NCBI RefSeq assembly: GCF_000005505.3
Contig: NC_016135.3
Location: 10,944,613 to 11,008,612, forward strand
Source: Brachypodium distachyon
Lineage: Eukaryota > Streptophyta > Magnoliopsida > Poales > Poaceae
DNA: 64,000 nucleotides
Direction: 5' to 3'
Shown here: piece by piece, positions 44,009 through 56,357 of the stretch
How the letters are laid out: the number at the start of each line of letters is the position of its first letter
How positions within the stretch are numbered: position 1 is the first letter of the stretch
Notes under the pieces: generated by a model
Told to the model about the DNA's origin: nothing
Database searches by the model: none
Seen by the model: only the letters and a program-made list of their open reading frames with translations
Position numbers and translations under genes: made by a program

Positions 44009-47000
44009 ATGGCGCCTCCCACCACCAGGAAGGGAAAAGACGGGAAGGCTCCCAGGAAGGCGGCGGCCGGCAAGAGCGAGTCCGCTGCCAAAGCCGCCGC
44101 CGACAAAGACCAGAAGAAGCGGGCGATGAGGGCCCAGCTCACCTTCTACCGGCCTGGCTACAACGGCGAGGCGCTGGCCAAGATCCAGCACGCCATCGCC
44201 TCCCGATTCAACGAGCACGGGGAGATCCAGATCCTCCCCGCGGGCGCCGACCACCAGGAAAACGACTTCCGGGTGTTCGAGCGCTTCCTCCTCACCGGGC
44301 TGGTGCCGCCATTCTCTCTGTTCCTCCACGCGCTGATGGAGTCATACCAGCTGCGCGCGCAGCTCCACGTCACTCTACCTCGTTGCCATCTTCCAATTCC
44401 TCTGCGAGGCATTCGTCGGGGTGATGCCGTCGGTGGCGCTCTTCCGCCACTACTTCTACCCTCAGATCGACAATGCGAACGCAATGTCGTCGGGGGTGGT
44501 GTTCCGCGCCCGCGACCGGATGAAGTCCGAGTTCATTGCCCGGTCGGAGAAGAAGATCGAGAAGGAGTGGCGCGGGGATTGTGCTAGGTCCGCGTAGAAG
44601 ACCCCGAGGAGTTCATCCTCCCGCCCACCGAGTTGCCGCAACCCCACGCCGGCTGGCGGGACCGGTACCACCGTGACGCCGATCTCCTCCCCGTCGTGGA
44701 GAAGATCAAAGCTTTGCGGCTGGCGGGGCTTACTGACGTCGATGTGGCGCGCACCTTCGTCACCCGGCGCGTCGTGCCGCTCTTGCTGCGCTACCGGCCC
44801 GCGTGGATGTACACGGGTCCCGGGGACAGGACACGCCTCCATCGCAAGGGCGTGGACCTGGAATCCCTCCAAGTGTGGGTGAGGGGGATCTCCGGCGAGG
44901 ACCTTCCCGCAACGGGGTTCCCGCCGGGAGTCATCTCCCTCCACGCCGGCGTTGCGGGGCTCAACAACATCGTCGCCTCCTTCCTGCCCTGCAACGAGTG
45001 GGGATTAATGAACGATACCCCCACTCGGACCCCGCGCGCTCCTCCGCCGGCACCTTGCGGGAAGCAGGTGCTTGAGGAGAGCAGGGGCGAGTCGGAGATC
45101 ACCTGGCCCTCCCTCCTGTCTTTGGACGAAGAGGCGGGCCTGCCTGCCACTTCCCAAGCAATCGTCCTCGTGGACGACGATGATGAGGACAGCGATGTCG
45201 CGCCCCTGATCGTGCCAAGATCAAGGGCGTACGCAGCGGCCGCGGCTACTTCCACGGCGGCTGCGGCGGCGTCCGCCCCAGCGGTGGCAACCAGCTCTGC
45301 GGCGGCAGCTGCTCTAGGGGCGTCCACCGGCACCTCGGCGGTGACCACACCCGTTGCGGTCGCCGGAGCTACGGCGGTGACCACCTCGGCAGCGACCGCC
45401 AGCGACCCAGCGGCGGCTACCTCAGCAGCAGCGGCCGGGGCCGCAGCGGCAGCCACTCCGGGGGCAGCCCCCGGCGTCGCGGCGGGCTCGTCGTCGGTTC
45501 TCGCGGCGCCCCGGGCCGTGGCGACCCCACGGGCACCCACGGCGCCGCCCGCTCGGGGGGTCTTCCGGGGCTTCGCACTCCGGCACAACCCCCCGAGGAC
45601 CGATTCGCTGGCGAGCGCCCGCAAGAGGGGGAGGGGCGACTCCCCGCCCGCCACGCCGAGCAAAAGGGCGCGCGGCGGCGCCGACCCGACCGGTGCAAGG
45701 GCTAGCTCCAACGGAGGTGGCGCCGACGACAGGTACAGCTCCTTCCTTCCTCCTTTGCTGTATTTCCAATTGTCAGTTAATCACACAACCGCACGTTCTC
45801 TTTGCGCAGGTGGCACTTCGCCCACGGCAAGCCTCTCGGAAGCTCCTACCGGGACGGAAGAGGAGGGGGAGGCTCCCCCCGCAAGTCCAATGGCCTCGCA
45901 CGGTAACCGCCCTGAGCTCCCTTGTCCGCCTCCAGCTACTCTTTCGCTTGCCGTTTCTCACACTTCTTGCTGCTACAGGCCCAAGCGCACCTGCACCGGG
46001 AGCGGGCGCTACCGTGGTTGATCTCAACTCCGACGTCGAGGTCACGGGGGCAGCGGAGGAGCCGGCAGCGGCCCCCGCACCAAGCCCTGCTGCGCCGGCC
46101 ACGGCGGCAGCGGTGACCACCGCCGCTGCCGGGACAGCGCCCGGCGACGCGCCAGCAGTCGTGGACGTAGCTGGCGCGGATTCTTCTGCCGCCCAGCAGG
46201 GGACGGCCCCTGCCGGGGGCGCGGCAGCCTCACCAGACCCGCAATCCTCGGGCGCGGCGAAGGGGAGGTTGTCGGGGAAGGGCGACAGGACGCTCCGGCA
46301 CAAGCGGACGACCCCCCGCCCAGCTCTACTGTGGCGGCGAGGGCTTCGTCGTCGGCGGCCGCCTCCTTCAACACCGACCTCGGCACCCTTGCCGGGGTGG
46401 CTTGGAATCCCATCACCTGGGATCCGTCTTCGAGCGAGGGCACCGGTTCCTGGACGCCGTCAAGGACCAGCAACTGGCCTTCGTCACCTCTTTCAATGAG
46501 GTGAGGGAGCACCACTCAATCGCGAAGAGCCAGCTGTGCGAGCTGCGGGAAGCCATGGAGAAGGAGCGGCAAGAGCTTTCCCGGCTGCGGGAGGAGACGC
46601 GCCTCGCCAGAGAAGAGGCACGCCTTGCCTGGGAAGCCCTGGAGGACGCCGACGTACCGGTCGTTTCGGAAGCGGAGCTCTACCAGCGGCTGGAGGCTCA
46701 GCGCGCCGAACTCCAGGGGGTGCTGGACTCACTAGTGGCGTCTCAAGCGGAAACTCAGAAGGAGCACGCCAAGGCACTCGCCGCTGCCCAGGCCTGGCTC
46801 GACGAGAAGAGCGATCTGATCGCCAACTACCACGGTGAGATCCAGGGCCTGCGCATCAAGCTGGAGGTGCAAGTCAAGGCCACCAAGGGCGCGGTGGAAG
46901 TGGCGGCCCGGCATGAGATCCAGCTCGGCTCTGCCAAGGACAGAGCGGCCCGGCTCGAGACCGAGATGGCCACTGCCCGGGAGGGGCTCGCCAAGGCCGG

Positions 47001-47528
47001 AAGGACATCGCGGCCAAGGCCGCGGAGCTCGCAACGCTGTAGGGCCACTTCCGCAAGGCCAAGAAGGCAGCACACCATGCCCGGCTCCACCACGGCACGC
47101 TGATCGGGCAGCGGCACCTGGAGACCGAGAAGCTGCTCAAGATTGCCCAGGCGCTGCGCGACTTGTTGCCCAGGTTCGAGTTGCAGGCCGCGGCGATGGA
47201 CGGCAGGGACGTCTCAACGCTGAAGATCCCCTTCTTCTCCGACCTGGTGGGGAAACTCGGGGCACTCGACGTCTAGATCGCCCAGTACGGCGCCAACGAG
47301 GTTGCCAGCTGCGCCCGGGAGGTTGCCGGAACGATCCTCCCGAGGATATACCTCCGGGACCCGGAGTGTCCCTTCGAGGTGCTGCTGGACGCCTGATCGG
47401 ACAGTGAGGACGAGCCCACCCACACTCAAGCGATGCATGGGTTCGTCGACGAGGTGGTCGAGCGGATGCAGCGGAAGCCGGACCCCGAGCCGTCCCCGGA
47501 GCCCCCGGCGGAAGACGCCGGCAACTAG
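44009..47528 (+). pseudogene. Antisense ORF of the Tat element (putative gypsy-type transposon domain plus coiled coil)
   Basis: It runs opposite to gag-pol. The N-terminus MAPPTTRKGKDGKAPRKAAA is basic. A conserved block follows that matches the plant 'putative gypsy type transposon' domain, with FERFLLTGLVPPFSLFLHAL near 44280 and VALFRHYFYPQ near 44433 in a shifted frame. An Ala-rich low-complexity linker spans about 45210-46250, with one or two likely introns (GTACAG at 45732 to CAG at 45809). A long Glu/Arg/Ala coiled coil runs from 46400 to 47000 and the tail ends at 47528. Compensating shifts near 44370 and 44585, a stop near 47275 and another at 47395 break it. Its role is unknown. 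Antisense extra ORFs of this sort are documented in Tat elements. Confidence 0.8.
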
Positions 47529-48129
47529 TTGCCGCCGCCTCCTGCCGGCCCTCGTTGTTTCCTGGTTTACCTTCTTTTGTTTTTGCCCTGCAAGTGTGGC
47601 GCTTTGCGCTGTTTGAACAGTCACATTTCCATTAGTTCGTGTAATCATTCGCCACTTAGTTAATCAAGCTCTTTAATTTTGCTTAATTCTTGTTCCTTGT
47701 TCCCGGGGCTGCCTTGCAGGGTGGTTCCCTTAGCCTTTGCGTGTTGTGCTTTGTGTTGCCGGGGACTCGCGCGCCTCACCCTTGACCAGACCAGGGACCC
47801 GGAACGGACCCACAGTGCTGACCTGGGGTCAAGCGGTGGCGGCGAGCCACTCCACTTGCGGGGTAACTACTCCAAGCCATGCCCTCCCGGGACGGACCCG
47901 GGAGCCACACGGGGAGCGCACTCCCCCCGCAAGCGTCCTTCTAACACCCCGGCCCCGCGCAGGTTCTGGGGCCACAGTTGGCGAGGTAGCGTTCAATTAC
48001 GTTCAGTTCTTAGAGAGTTTGTCGTTCAGGTTCAAGCACTTAGCTTTTCGTTTGGTCTCACGCTCGAAGCGTTTGCCGGAGGTGCACTCCTAGTTCGTTG
48101 CCCTTTTAAATGCCTGCTAGAGGGGTGCG

Positions 48130-48860
48130 GCGGGAACGCCGCGGCAGGATCGCCGCCGGCGTCAAGCGCCGATGACGATGCCACCGCCGCGTCGCCACGG
48201 CAATCCTTGCCTTTTGGGGAGCCCATTCCGAGGGATGCAGCAGGGACGTCGTGACTTCCTCGCCACCACCGCCGAACGCGGGCGGCGAGGATGCCACGGC
48301 GTCCCCGCAGCAGCCCTCGCTGCTTGGGAGAAAAACTGCCTGAGGGCCGCAGCAGGGACACTGTGGTGGGCCGGAGCGAACGGCGTACGCTGGCACCGGC
48401 GCCATCACAGCGTCCTTGCGACGACCCTCGCCTATGGAGGCGCCCTTTAGAGGGATGTGGCAGGGAAACTATGGCAGTGCACCTGTCGGCGCTGAGCGCG
48501 GATGGCATGCACCACCGTAGTGTCTCCGTGGCAACCCTCGCTCCTTGCGGAGATACCCTTTGGAAGGATGCGACAGGAGCACTGTGGCAGTGCACTCGTC
48601 AGCGCCGAGCGCTGATGGAATGCACCACCACAGTGCCTCCGCGGCAGCCCTCGCTCCGGAGCCGCTCACTAGAGGAGGTGCGGCAAGGACACGGTGGCAG
48701 TGCACCCGCCGGCGCTGAGCGCTGGTGGGATGCACCACCACCGTATCTCCGCGGCACCCCTCGGAGCGAACTCGATGGAGGGATGCGGCAAGGGCGCGAT
48801 GGCAGTGCACCCGTCGGCGCTGAGCGCTGATGGGATGCACCACCATCGCCGTGCACCGTC
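48130..48860. repeat. Minisatellite with about 110-bp period in the Tat 3' spacer
   Basis: About seven diverged units are seen. The marker GGCAGTGCAC occurs at 48473, 48586, 48696 and 48801, giving spacings of 113, 110 and 105 bp, and weaker copies extend upstream to about 48140. Each unit includes AGGGATGCGGCA, GGCGCTGAGCGC, GGATGCACCACCA and CCTCGCT words. The open frames across it on both strands reflect the repeat and GC bias. Confidence 0.9.
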
Positions 48861-49405
48861 CACGAGCATTACAGTGCGCCAGATTCCAGCTTTGCCCTGC
48901 ACGTTAGATTCTTACCAAACCCGAGGTGCTGCAATTTTTTTCGAAATTCACGAAAACACAAGGTAGTATGGACGATCTCCTGCCTCCCAGCCCCCGGGCA
49001 CGGAAGGGTCGATGCCAAACTTGGATGTGAGCACTTTACTTTCTAGACGCAGCGACTGCATGATGCGTGTTGTGGGAAGCCCGGGAACCGCATGTCCTGT
49101 GATGAACGTTGCGGGAAGCCCGGCAACTGCATGTCCCGTGCAGGAGTAATCCGGCAACATGTTAATGTTTTCGAGGCTCCACCAGCCCCCTGCTCACACC
49201 CAAGTATGGAAAGGCACTTTCGTGCACCCAGAGCAGGAGATAGAAGAAGGGGAAACACGCAAATAAACGAAGGAGACTGAGAATTCAGGGAAAAGCACTT
49301 ATCTTTATTCACAATAACCAGTGGTTTACACACGGGGGTTGCCCGGCTACACTAGTTCGAGAGGTATGCATCGGCGGCATCACCTAAGGGTCGAGCTCCG
49401 CCGCT

Positions 49406-50500
49406 TCACGAGTAGAACTTGCACAAGTGCTCAATATTCCAACTATTTTGCACCGGCAAACCTTCTTTGGTTTCCAGCCGGACAACCCCTGGTCTGGTCA
49501 CCTGTACTACCCGGAAGGGGCCCTCCCATTTCGGAGTCAATGTGTTCCCGGCCTTCGTTCCTTGTATCCGCCGCAGGACAAGGACTCCGTTCTCAAGCTC
49601 CCGGGGACGGACTCGTTTGTTGTGATCACGAGGGAGTCCCTGCTGGTAGGGCGCCGCTCGCACAGCAGCCCGACATCGAAGCTCTTCGATGAAGTTCAGA
49701 TCGTCAACCTTTTGCTCGTGTTGGCCGGTGTTGTCGTACGCGCGTACTCGGGGAGATCCGTGCTTGAGCCCGAGGGGCAGCACCGCTTCTGCCCCGTAGA
49801 CAAAGGGGAAAGGGGTTTCACCCGTTGCCCAACTGGGTGTGGTCCTGATTGACCACAACACGGCGGGCTGGAGTTCTTCAACCCAGTGTTTCCCGTGGCC
49901 TTTGAGCTTGTCAAAGGTTCTCGTTTTGAGCCCCTGCAGCAATTCTGCGTTGGCTCGCTTCGCCTGCCCGTTCCTCCTTGGGTGAGCAACGGACGCGAAG
50001 TGCAACTTGGTGCCCATGCCTTCGCAGTAGGCTTGGAACACCGCGCTCGTGAATTGCGTGCCGTTGTCGGTGATGATGCCGTTAGGCACACCAAACCGGC
50101 ACACAATGTTCTTGAAAAACTTGATGGCCGCCTGGGCGGTCACCTTCCGCACTGGTTCCACTTCCACCCACCTGGAGAACTTGTCGATGGCCACGAATAA
50201 ATACTCGTAGCTGCCGACTGCCCTTGGCAACTTGCCGACGATGTCCAGCCCTCAGACCGCGAACGTCCACGAGGCGGAATGACATGCAGGGCCTGCACCG
50301 GCTGGTTGCTCTTCTTCGAGTGGAACTGGCACGCTTCGCACGTCTTCACCAGCTGCTCCGCGTCGGCTAGGGCCGTGGGCCAGTAAAAGCCGTGCCGAAA
50401 CGCCTTGGCGGCCAGCGCCTGGGAGGCCACATGGTGGGAGCATGTGCCTCGATGTATCTCCTCTAATAGCGCGCGCCCTTCGTCTTGTGGTACGCAGATG
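49406..50500 (-). pseudogene. Tat integrase
   Basis: On the minus strand the H2C2 zinc domain is near 50320-50460 (HHVASQALAAKAFRHGFYWP; CEACQFHSKK). A frameshift near 50250 separates it from the catalytic core, which has AIDKFSRWVEVEPV, then TDNGTQFTS and the expected downstream glutamate region. The C-terminal part ends with VVQVTRPGVVRLETKEGLP and a stop near 49406. No chromodomain follows. Integrase joins the cDNA to host DNA. Confidence 0.88.
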
Positions 50501-51594
50501 AGCTTCACTCCATCTGCACGCCTGCGGTAGAGGTTTCCATCCACCACAGTGTACATTTTGGCTTGCTGCGCCACTCGCTCCGTGGCGACGTCGTCTTCCG
50601 GGAGGGCCTCCCCCTTCAGGTAGCGGGCGATTTCCACCGCCCAGGGAGGGGTCTCCCTGCCAACGCATGCCGCTATGTCAGCAGCATGGACCCCTGCCGT
50701 TGCGGGGTTTCCTTCGGTCGCCGAAGGGGCTTCCCCGGCAACCGGCTTGGGGGCGACTGAAGGAGCCGCTTGCTTGTGGCATAACACCCCCGCCGGGGGC
50801 TTCCGGCGCTCTGCTGCCATCTTGGACAGCTCGTCAGCCGTGAAGTTGTCCTTCCGCTTGACGTGCTCGAATCGCCAACCGTTGAACTCGCGTTCTAGCT
50901 TGCAGACTTCCTCCACGTACGGTGCCATCTGTGGGCAGTCGTAGTCCTTGTTAACCTGGTTGATCACGAGCTGGGAGTCCCCGCGAACAACCAGGCGCTT
51001 GATGTCGAGGGCGATTGCCGCCCACAATCCGGCGAGCAAGCCCTCGTACTCCGCCGTATTGTTGGTGGAGTTCGGGAAATCGAGTTGGACAGCAAACCTC
51101 AGCTGGTCCCATGTTGGTGACTCGATGACGACCCCGGCGCCAGCTCCCTAAAGACTGAACGCGTCGTCGAAGTAGAGGACCCAGTGGCCTTCGTCCAGCC
51201 TGTGGGCAGGCTGGTCTTCGATTCCTCCTCTTCCACGCTCGTCGACGTCCACTCTGTGAAGAAGTCCGCTAGGGCCGCACTCTTGATGCTCTTGGAGTTG
51301 GTGAAGTGTAGATCGAACTCTGACAGCTCCATCCTCCACTCGGCCACCCTTCCGGTGGCTTAGCGGTTGGTGATGGCTCGCTCGAGGCAGAACCCCGATA
51401 CCACCGTGACGTGGTGCGCCTGGAAGTAGTGGCGCAGCTTGCGGGACGCAAGGAGAATCCCCAAGAGGAGCTTCTGTACCTGTGGGTACCTCGTACGGGC
51501 GTCGTGCAGCACCTCGCTGACGAAGTACACTGGGTGCTGCACGAGCCGCCTCGGCCTCGGGGGTCCACTCTATCGGGCCCTTCTTCTTTATCAC
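50500..51594 (-). pseudogene. Tat RNase H region, frame-disrupted
   Basis: Minus-strand motifs include WRMELSEFDLHF near 51340 and YFDDAFS near 51170. A further RNase H-type block follows with LWAAIALDIKRLVVRGDSQL and VINQVNKDYDCPQM near 50950-51030. An in-frame stop and two shifts separate the blocks. Two RNase H-like segments in succession are usual in the Tat clade. Confidence 0.82.
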
Positions 51595-52405
51595 CTTGAA
51601 GAAAGCCCAACCTTAAGATGAAGCGGCCCAGCACGTCAACGCAGCCGTTGAGGCGCTGGACATCCTTCACCTTGCGGGGAGCCTCCATCTTCTCGATAGC
51701 CTCTATCTTCTGTGGGTTGGCTTGTATCCCCCTGTGCGAAACCAAGAAACTCAGAAGCTGGCCCGAGTCCACACTGAAGGTGCACTTCTCAGGGTTTAGC
51801 TCGAGTTTGATCCTGCGGAGGTTATCAAAAGTTTTCTGCAGGTCATCAATCAGCGAGTCCCCGCACTTCGATTTGATGATGATGTCGTCCATGTAAGCCT
51901 CCACGTTTCGGCCTAGCTGGGGTCCCATACATTCGCGCAACGCGCGCTGGAATGTTGAGCCCACGTTCTTCAACCCGAAAGGCGTGCACATAGAACAGTA
52001 GCAGCCAACCGGGGTGATGAACGTTGTTTTCTCCTCATCTTCGACTGCCATCTTAATTTGATGGTAGCCAGAAAAAGCATCTAGGAAGCTCAGCAAATCA
52101 CAACCAACAGTGGAATCAACTGTTTGATCGATACGGGGTACAGGGAAGGGATCTTTGGGACATGCATGGTTTAGATCAGTAAAATCTACACACATGCGAA
52201 GCTTATTCCCTGCTTTAGGCACTACTACTGGGTTAGCTAACCAAGTGGGGTACAAAACTTCCCTGATAGCCCCGGCAGCCTTGAGCTCCTGTGCTTGCCG
52301 CCGAATCTTCTGCTTGATGGGGCGGGCGTCCGGACGCACCGCGAGTCGATGCTCAATCACCTCCCTAGGGACTCCGGGAAGGTCCGACGGCTCCCAAGCG
52401 AACAC
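51595..52405 (-). pseudogene. Tat reverse transcriptase
   Basis: A continuous minus-strand frame includes LRMCVDFTDLNHACPKDPFP, FLDAFSGYHQIKM, TPFGLKNVGSTFQR and the catalytic YMDDIIIKS near 51890. The frame fails near 51610, after DVQRLNGC, by a small deletion before RNase H. RT copies the element's RNA into DNA. Confidence 0.93.
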
Positions 52406-53879
52406 GTCGGCATTCTCCCGGAGGAAAGTGACGAGGGCGCTTTCCTATTCGGCAGTAAGGTTCGCACCGACGGTGACGGTGCGCTCCTTGTTGCCGGCTT
52501 GGAGGGGCAGCTTCTTCACCTTGGTGTCCTCCTCCCGGAGCTTCTGGCCCTTGCTGGGACACGAGATCGAGCCTGCACTTCCCCCGGCAAGCTCTTGCGG
52601 GGCAGCGCGGGCTTTCTTCGTTGCCGGGCCATCGCCCGGTGAGCCTTCGTCTCCGGCAACGTCTTCGTTACCGGCATCGGCTGCGGCGGCGACCCTGACG
52701 ACCTCGCCAACGCACAAGGCCGCGTCCTTTAGGTTGCACCTGATGCAGAGGACTCCGTACACGAACGGCATTTTCATCACGCCGTAGGCGCAATACGTAG
52801 CTGCCATGAACTTGATCAGCACCGGCCGACCAAGGATCCCATTGTAGGGCAACGGGGTGTGCGCCACGTCGAACACTATGTGTTCGATCCTGAACGCTTC
52901 CCGGGACCCCGAAGGTCACTGGGAGCGTGATGTGGCGCACGATCCCGGGGTTCACCCCCCGGAACGGGTCGCTGGGCTTCAGCTGCTCTACCGGCAACTG
53001 GAGCTTCTCCACCAGCCTGGCGGACAGGAGGTTGAGCCCTGCTCCGTTGTCCACCAGCACCTTGGTCACCGTCATGTTGTTGATGATCGGCGAGACCACG
53101 AAGGGTATGACCCCAGAACCCAGCTGCCGCGCTGGGTGATCGTTGGCGCTGAAGGTGATCGACACGTGCGACCACCTCAGCGACTGCTGTGGCTCCGCGT
53201 CCGGCAACAGCGCGCACACGTCGCGGGTGAGCCGCTTCACCGCGGCATGAGATCGAAGAGCGTAAAATCCCCCATGGATGCAGACGACGCTGCGAGGCTC
53301 CTGGAAGCCCGGCTCGTCGCCGCCAGTGCAATCGGACTCGTGCTGCTCCTCAGCACGAGCCCTGTCACGTCCCCGGGGAGGGCGCTCCCTGCCTGCGCGG
53401 GCCTGGTCGCGTCCTCCCTGGGCTTCCTCCCTGCCGGCGCCGCCGCCGGCAGGCCCTTGCCCCGCTCTGGGGTCGTTCGGGCAATCTCGGGAGAGATGCC
53501 CGATGTCACCGCAGTTGAAGCAGGCACCGGCGGCTCGGCGCTCCTCGTGGCGCTGTTCGCGCCGCTGCTTGATTCTCTGCAGGATACGGCAGTCTTGCGC
53601 GTCAAGGGTGGAGTTGGCGTGGATGGGGCAGCGGGGCGCGTCACCCTGCTTGCCGCCAGTCCCACCACCAGGCGAGGCCTTCTTCGCGGGCCTCGCAGTA
53701 GCAGCCCCCGATTCCGCAACGAGGACTTGCTTCCCGCTGCGCTTGCGGAACTCCTTCTTCTGCGAACCCTCTCCTTGGCTCGTGGCAGCCTTAGCTGCAG
53801 TTCGGGCGCTAGGCGCCCTTCCTCGGCCATGGCACACTTGTGTGCCAGGGCGTACAGATCCTGTGTCATCCGGATCCAA
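52406..53879 (-). pseudogene. Tat gag C-terminus, zinc knuckle and protease
   Basis: On the minus strand a CCHC knuckle (CFNCGDIGHLSRDCP) is near 53500. The protease-like motif VLVDNGAGLNLLSARLV is near 53060, with DNGAG in place of the common DTGA. Downstream, YNGILGRPVL near 52840 is the second conserved protease block. Frames shift near 52920, so PR and RT are not joined in one frame. Confidence 0.85.
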
Positions 53880-54748
53880 TGCGTGCTCAGCTTCTCGCGC
53901 ATCTTGGGGTCGCGGACGTTGATGGCGTAGGTGTTGACGATGGTGGCAGCCTCCGCCTCCGGTATGGAGTAGGAGAGACTGGAGAAGCGGTTGACGAAGC
54001 TCCGCAACGTCTCTCCCGGCTTCTGCACGATAGTGTGCAGCTCCGCCATGGTTCCCGGACGCTTATAGCCGCCCTGGAACGCGCTCACAAACTGCTCGCG
54101 CAGGTCCGCCCAAGTGGCGATGGACCTGGCGGGCAGGTTGAGTAGCCAGGTTCTCGTTGATCCTTTCAGGACCATCGGGAACCAGTTAGCCCTGACCTTA
54201 TCGTCGGCGCTGATGGCATGCATCCCCAACGTGTAGGTCAGGAGGAAATCTTTGGGATTCACGGTCCCGTTCTATGTACCAAGCGCAGGTGCTCGGAACT
54301 TGCGGGGCCATGTCACCCGCCGCAACTCACATGTGAATGCGGTGCAGCCGTCCTCGGGGCCCATAGGAGCATCTTCCTGCTCCTGCGGGCGCTAGCGCTC
54401 TACCTCACGCCAACGTCGGTGCTCCAGGCGCTGACGCAGATCCTCTTGCTGGCGGGCATTCAGGATGCCGCGTGCGTCGCCTCGCGCGACGGTGGGTGAC
54501 GAGTCCGAGGACGCTTCTGGGTCCGCGTCCCCATGGCCTCCCTGCGAGGGAGGGTTTTCCCCTTGTCGCGAGGCGCGGGGCGCGTCTCCGTGCTCCAAGT
54601 TTTGCCCGCGGCCGGAGCCTGTCGGGACGCCCTCACCTTGCGGCTGTTGGGCGGCGAGTGCGAGGAGCGCGTCCAACTCCTCGCCCCATGTCTCATGCGC
54701 TGGCGTGCCCTGCGGCGGTTCATACCGCACCATGACCCGCGCGGTCAT
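53880..54748 (-). pseudogene. Tat gag N-terminal and capsid region
   Basis: The minus-strand frame starts near 54748 (MTARVMVRYEPPQGTPAHET) and includes an acidic Gly/Gln-rich part. A break at about 54270-54390 follows. After it come the retrotransposon gag signatures WFPMVLKGSTRTWLLNLPAR and WADLREQFVSAFQGGYKRPG and a following MAELHTIVQKPGETLRSFVN. Confidence 0.88.
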
Positions 54749-55275
54749 GATGGCTTCCGCTAGGGTTCGTGCGGGAGGCAGCCGGCTCCCCGAGTGGCTG
54801 CTCTCCGCTCTACCCCCTGACGCACCCGGGTGCGCGGGGTGCGACCCCCCGGGCGTCGTCCGCGACGCGGTATGCTCGCGGCGCGGCTGATGCGGCGCGT
54901 CTTCGGCCCGTGAATCGACTCACTGGCCGGTGTGTGCGGCACCATGCCCACTCGCGCGACTGGCCCCGGCGCTGGGGGCCGCCGGTCCCCTCATCCGATT
55001 GTCTGCCGACGGCCGAGGAGGTGGAGGAGGCAGCTGCGATTTCTGCACTCGCGAGGGTTCAGGGTTTTCCTGAACCCGCGACGCGGGTTGGCGTCATGCG
55101 ACCGCGTGTGTGCCGCTGGGGCTTCACGCGGGTCAATCCGAGGGTCACCAGCCCGCTTGGGGGGCATGGTGGCTGGCTCTGTCGCCGAAGAGGATGAGGC
55201 CGATGTCGATGTAGATGCTGCCGCCGGCAGTCACCGGTGAGCTCTCCTCTCGCGCCCCTTACCTTGCGTGCCAGA

Positions 55276-56203
55276 TGTCGTCGCAAGGGGCTCCGACACC
55301 GGGGGTGCGCGGGCACCCCCTTTCAGGTTCGGCAGTAAGCTACGGGGATCGCTTCGGCGATCGCTGGCGGGACCAATGCGAAGCGCAAAACACACCAAGA
55401 ACGCTACTCAGGGGCACATGCACATGCTTTTTACCCAGGTTCGGGCCACCTTGCGGTGTAAAACCCTACTTCCTGCTTGTCTGAGCTTGTATTACCGAAG
55501 AATCAGCTGTTTACAGGGTTGCCGGGGGGAAGCTCCGGGGTGATCTCTTGTTGGCTAAGTATTCCTTTCTACTTTGGGCTACTGCCGGTGTTGCACTAGG
55601 CTGATCGGAACCGAACGAACCCAACGAACCCAAAAAATCAACCAAAAAAGAAGAACCCTTTGACCGTTGGCGGGGGTCCTCCTTTTATAGCCAAGGGGAT
55701 ACCACAGGTGCCACGGTGCATGGTTTACAAGTGGCGAGCCAGGAGCTAGGGCAACTCCTCCTCGGTGCGCTGGTATGCATGCATGAGTGCCAACTCTGCC
55801 GCTAGGGGTCTAGAGCCTAACAAGTAGGATTGGACAGCCACCGTTTGCCTAACTAGACGGGTAACTCCCCCCTGTCGGCTCATTAAATGCGCCGTGCGCT
55901 TCACTCCTTGCGCTGGCAAGTCTGCACAATGGGCGCCTGGCACGCGCCCGCGTGGCGCCGCTGCTCTGCTCGCCCGGCCCCGTCCTCACGGCGGGAACCT
56001 GCCCGGGAACCTCTCCTCCCGGAAAGTGACTTCCCGGGAGTTGCCCAGGTGGGGATATTCCCCGAAGCCCCGCGAGCCCTTCCGGGCTGGTGGCTTGCCG
56101 GGCAGCCTGTTCGCTGCCGCCCGGGGTGAGACCCTCCCGGGAACTTAGCGATCTGACCCACGCGTCGCGCAACGGTGGTACCCCGGGTGCCACTGGTGCG
56201 ACA
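55276..56203 (-). repeat. Tat 5' LTR
   Basis: This 928-bp repeat begins TGTCGTCGCAAGGGGC and ends GGTGCGACA on the plus strand. For the minus-strand element it is the 5' LTR. The internal sequence just inside reads TCTGGCACGCAAGG on the coding strand, where the PBS should lie, but I could not assign the tRNA. Confidence 0.92.
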
Positions 56204-56208
56204 GCCAG

Positions 56209-56357
56209 CGACCCAGCGAAGGTGTTGGGATTGAAGCCGATGAGATATCCGTAGCGAAGGTGTTGCCATTGAAGCTGCCGAGAGGATCGGTGTCAGGGTA
56301 GTCCGACGAGAACCACGAGAGGGTCGGCGTCGAATTCCCATGGCTCTCATGGAGCAT
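56209..56357 (-). pseudogene. SANT-type protein, N-terminal part
   Basis: On the minus strand an ATG at 56357 starts MLHESHGNSTPTLSWFSSDY and continues with DPLGSFNGNTFATDISSASI before the Tat insertion site. Similar Ser/Pro-rich N-termini precede the SANT block in grass relatives. Confidence 0.6.

Larger units (their letters stand above)
42669..56203 (-). mobile_element. Full-length Tat-type Ty3/gypsy retrotransposon with antisense ORF
   Basis: The 13.5-kb element has LTRs of 932 and 928 bp and a 5-bp target duplication. Its coding strand is the minus strand: gag, protease, RT, RNase H and integrase run from 54750 down to 49406. There is no chromodomain. The long spacer between integrase and the 3' LTR holds an extra gene in the opposite orientation and a minisatellite. 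This organisation is characteristic of the Tat clade. Frameshifts in gag and pol indicate it is defective. The LTRs are still very alike by eye, so insertion is fairly recent relative to the decayed Reina element. Confidence 0.92.

Noticed and set aside
48130..48860. Regularly spaced repeats considered as a CRISPR-like array
   Set aside because: Units are contiguous, about 110 bp, diverged and without unique spacers. The sequence is plant nuclear DNA inside a retrotransposon.
48032..48902. Several open frames of 77 to 187 codons on both strands
   Set aside because: They arise from the tandem repeat whose GC bias keeps frames open. The peptides repeat with the DNA unit and match no domain.
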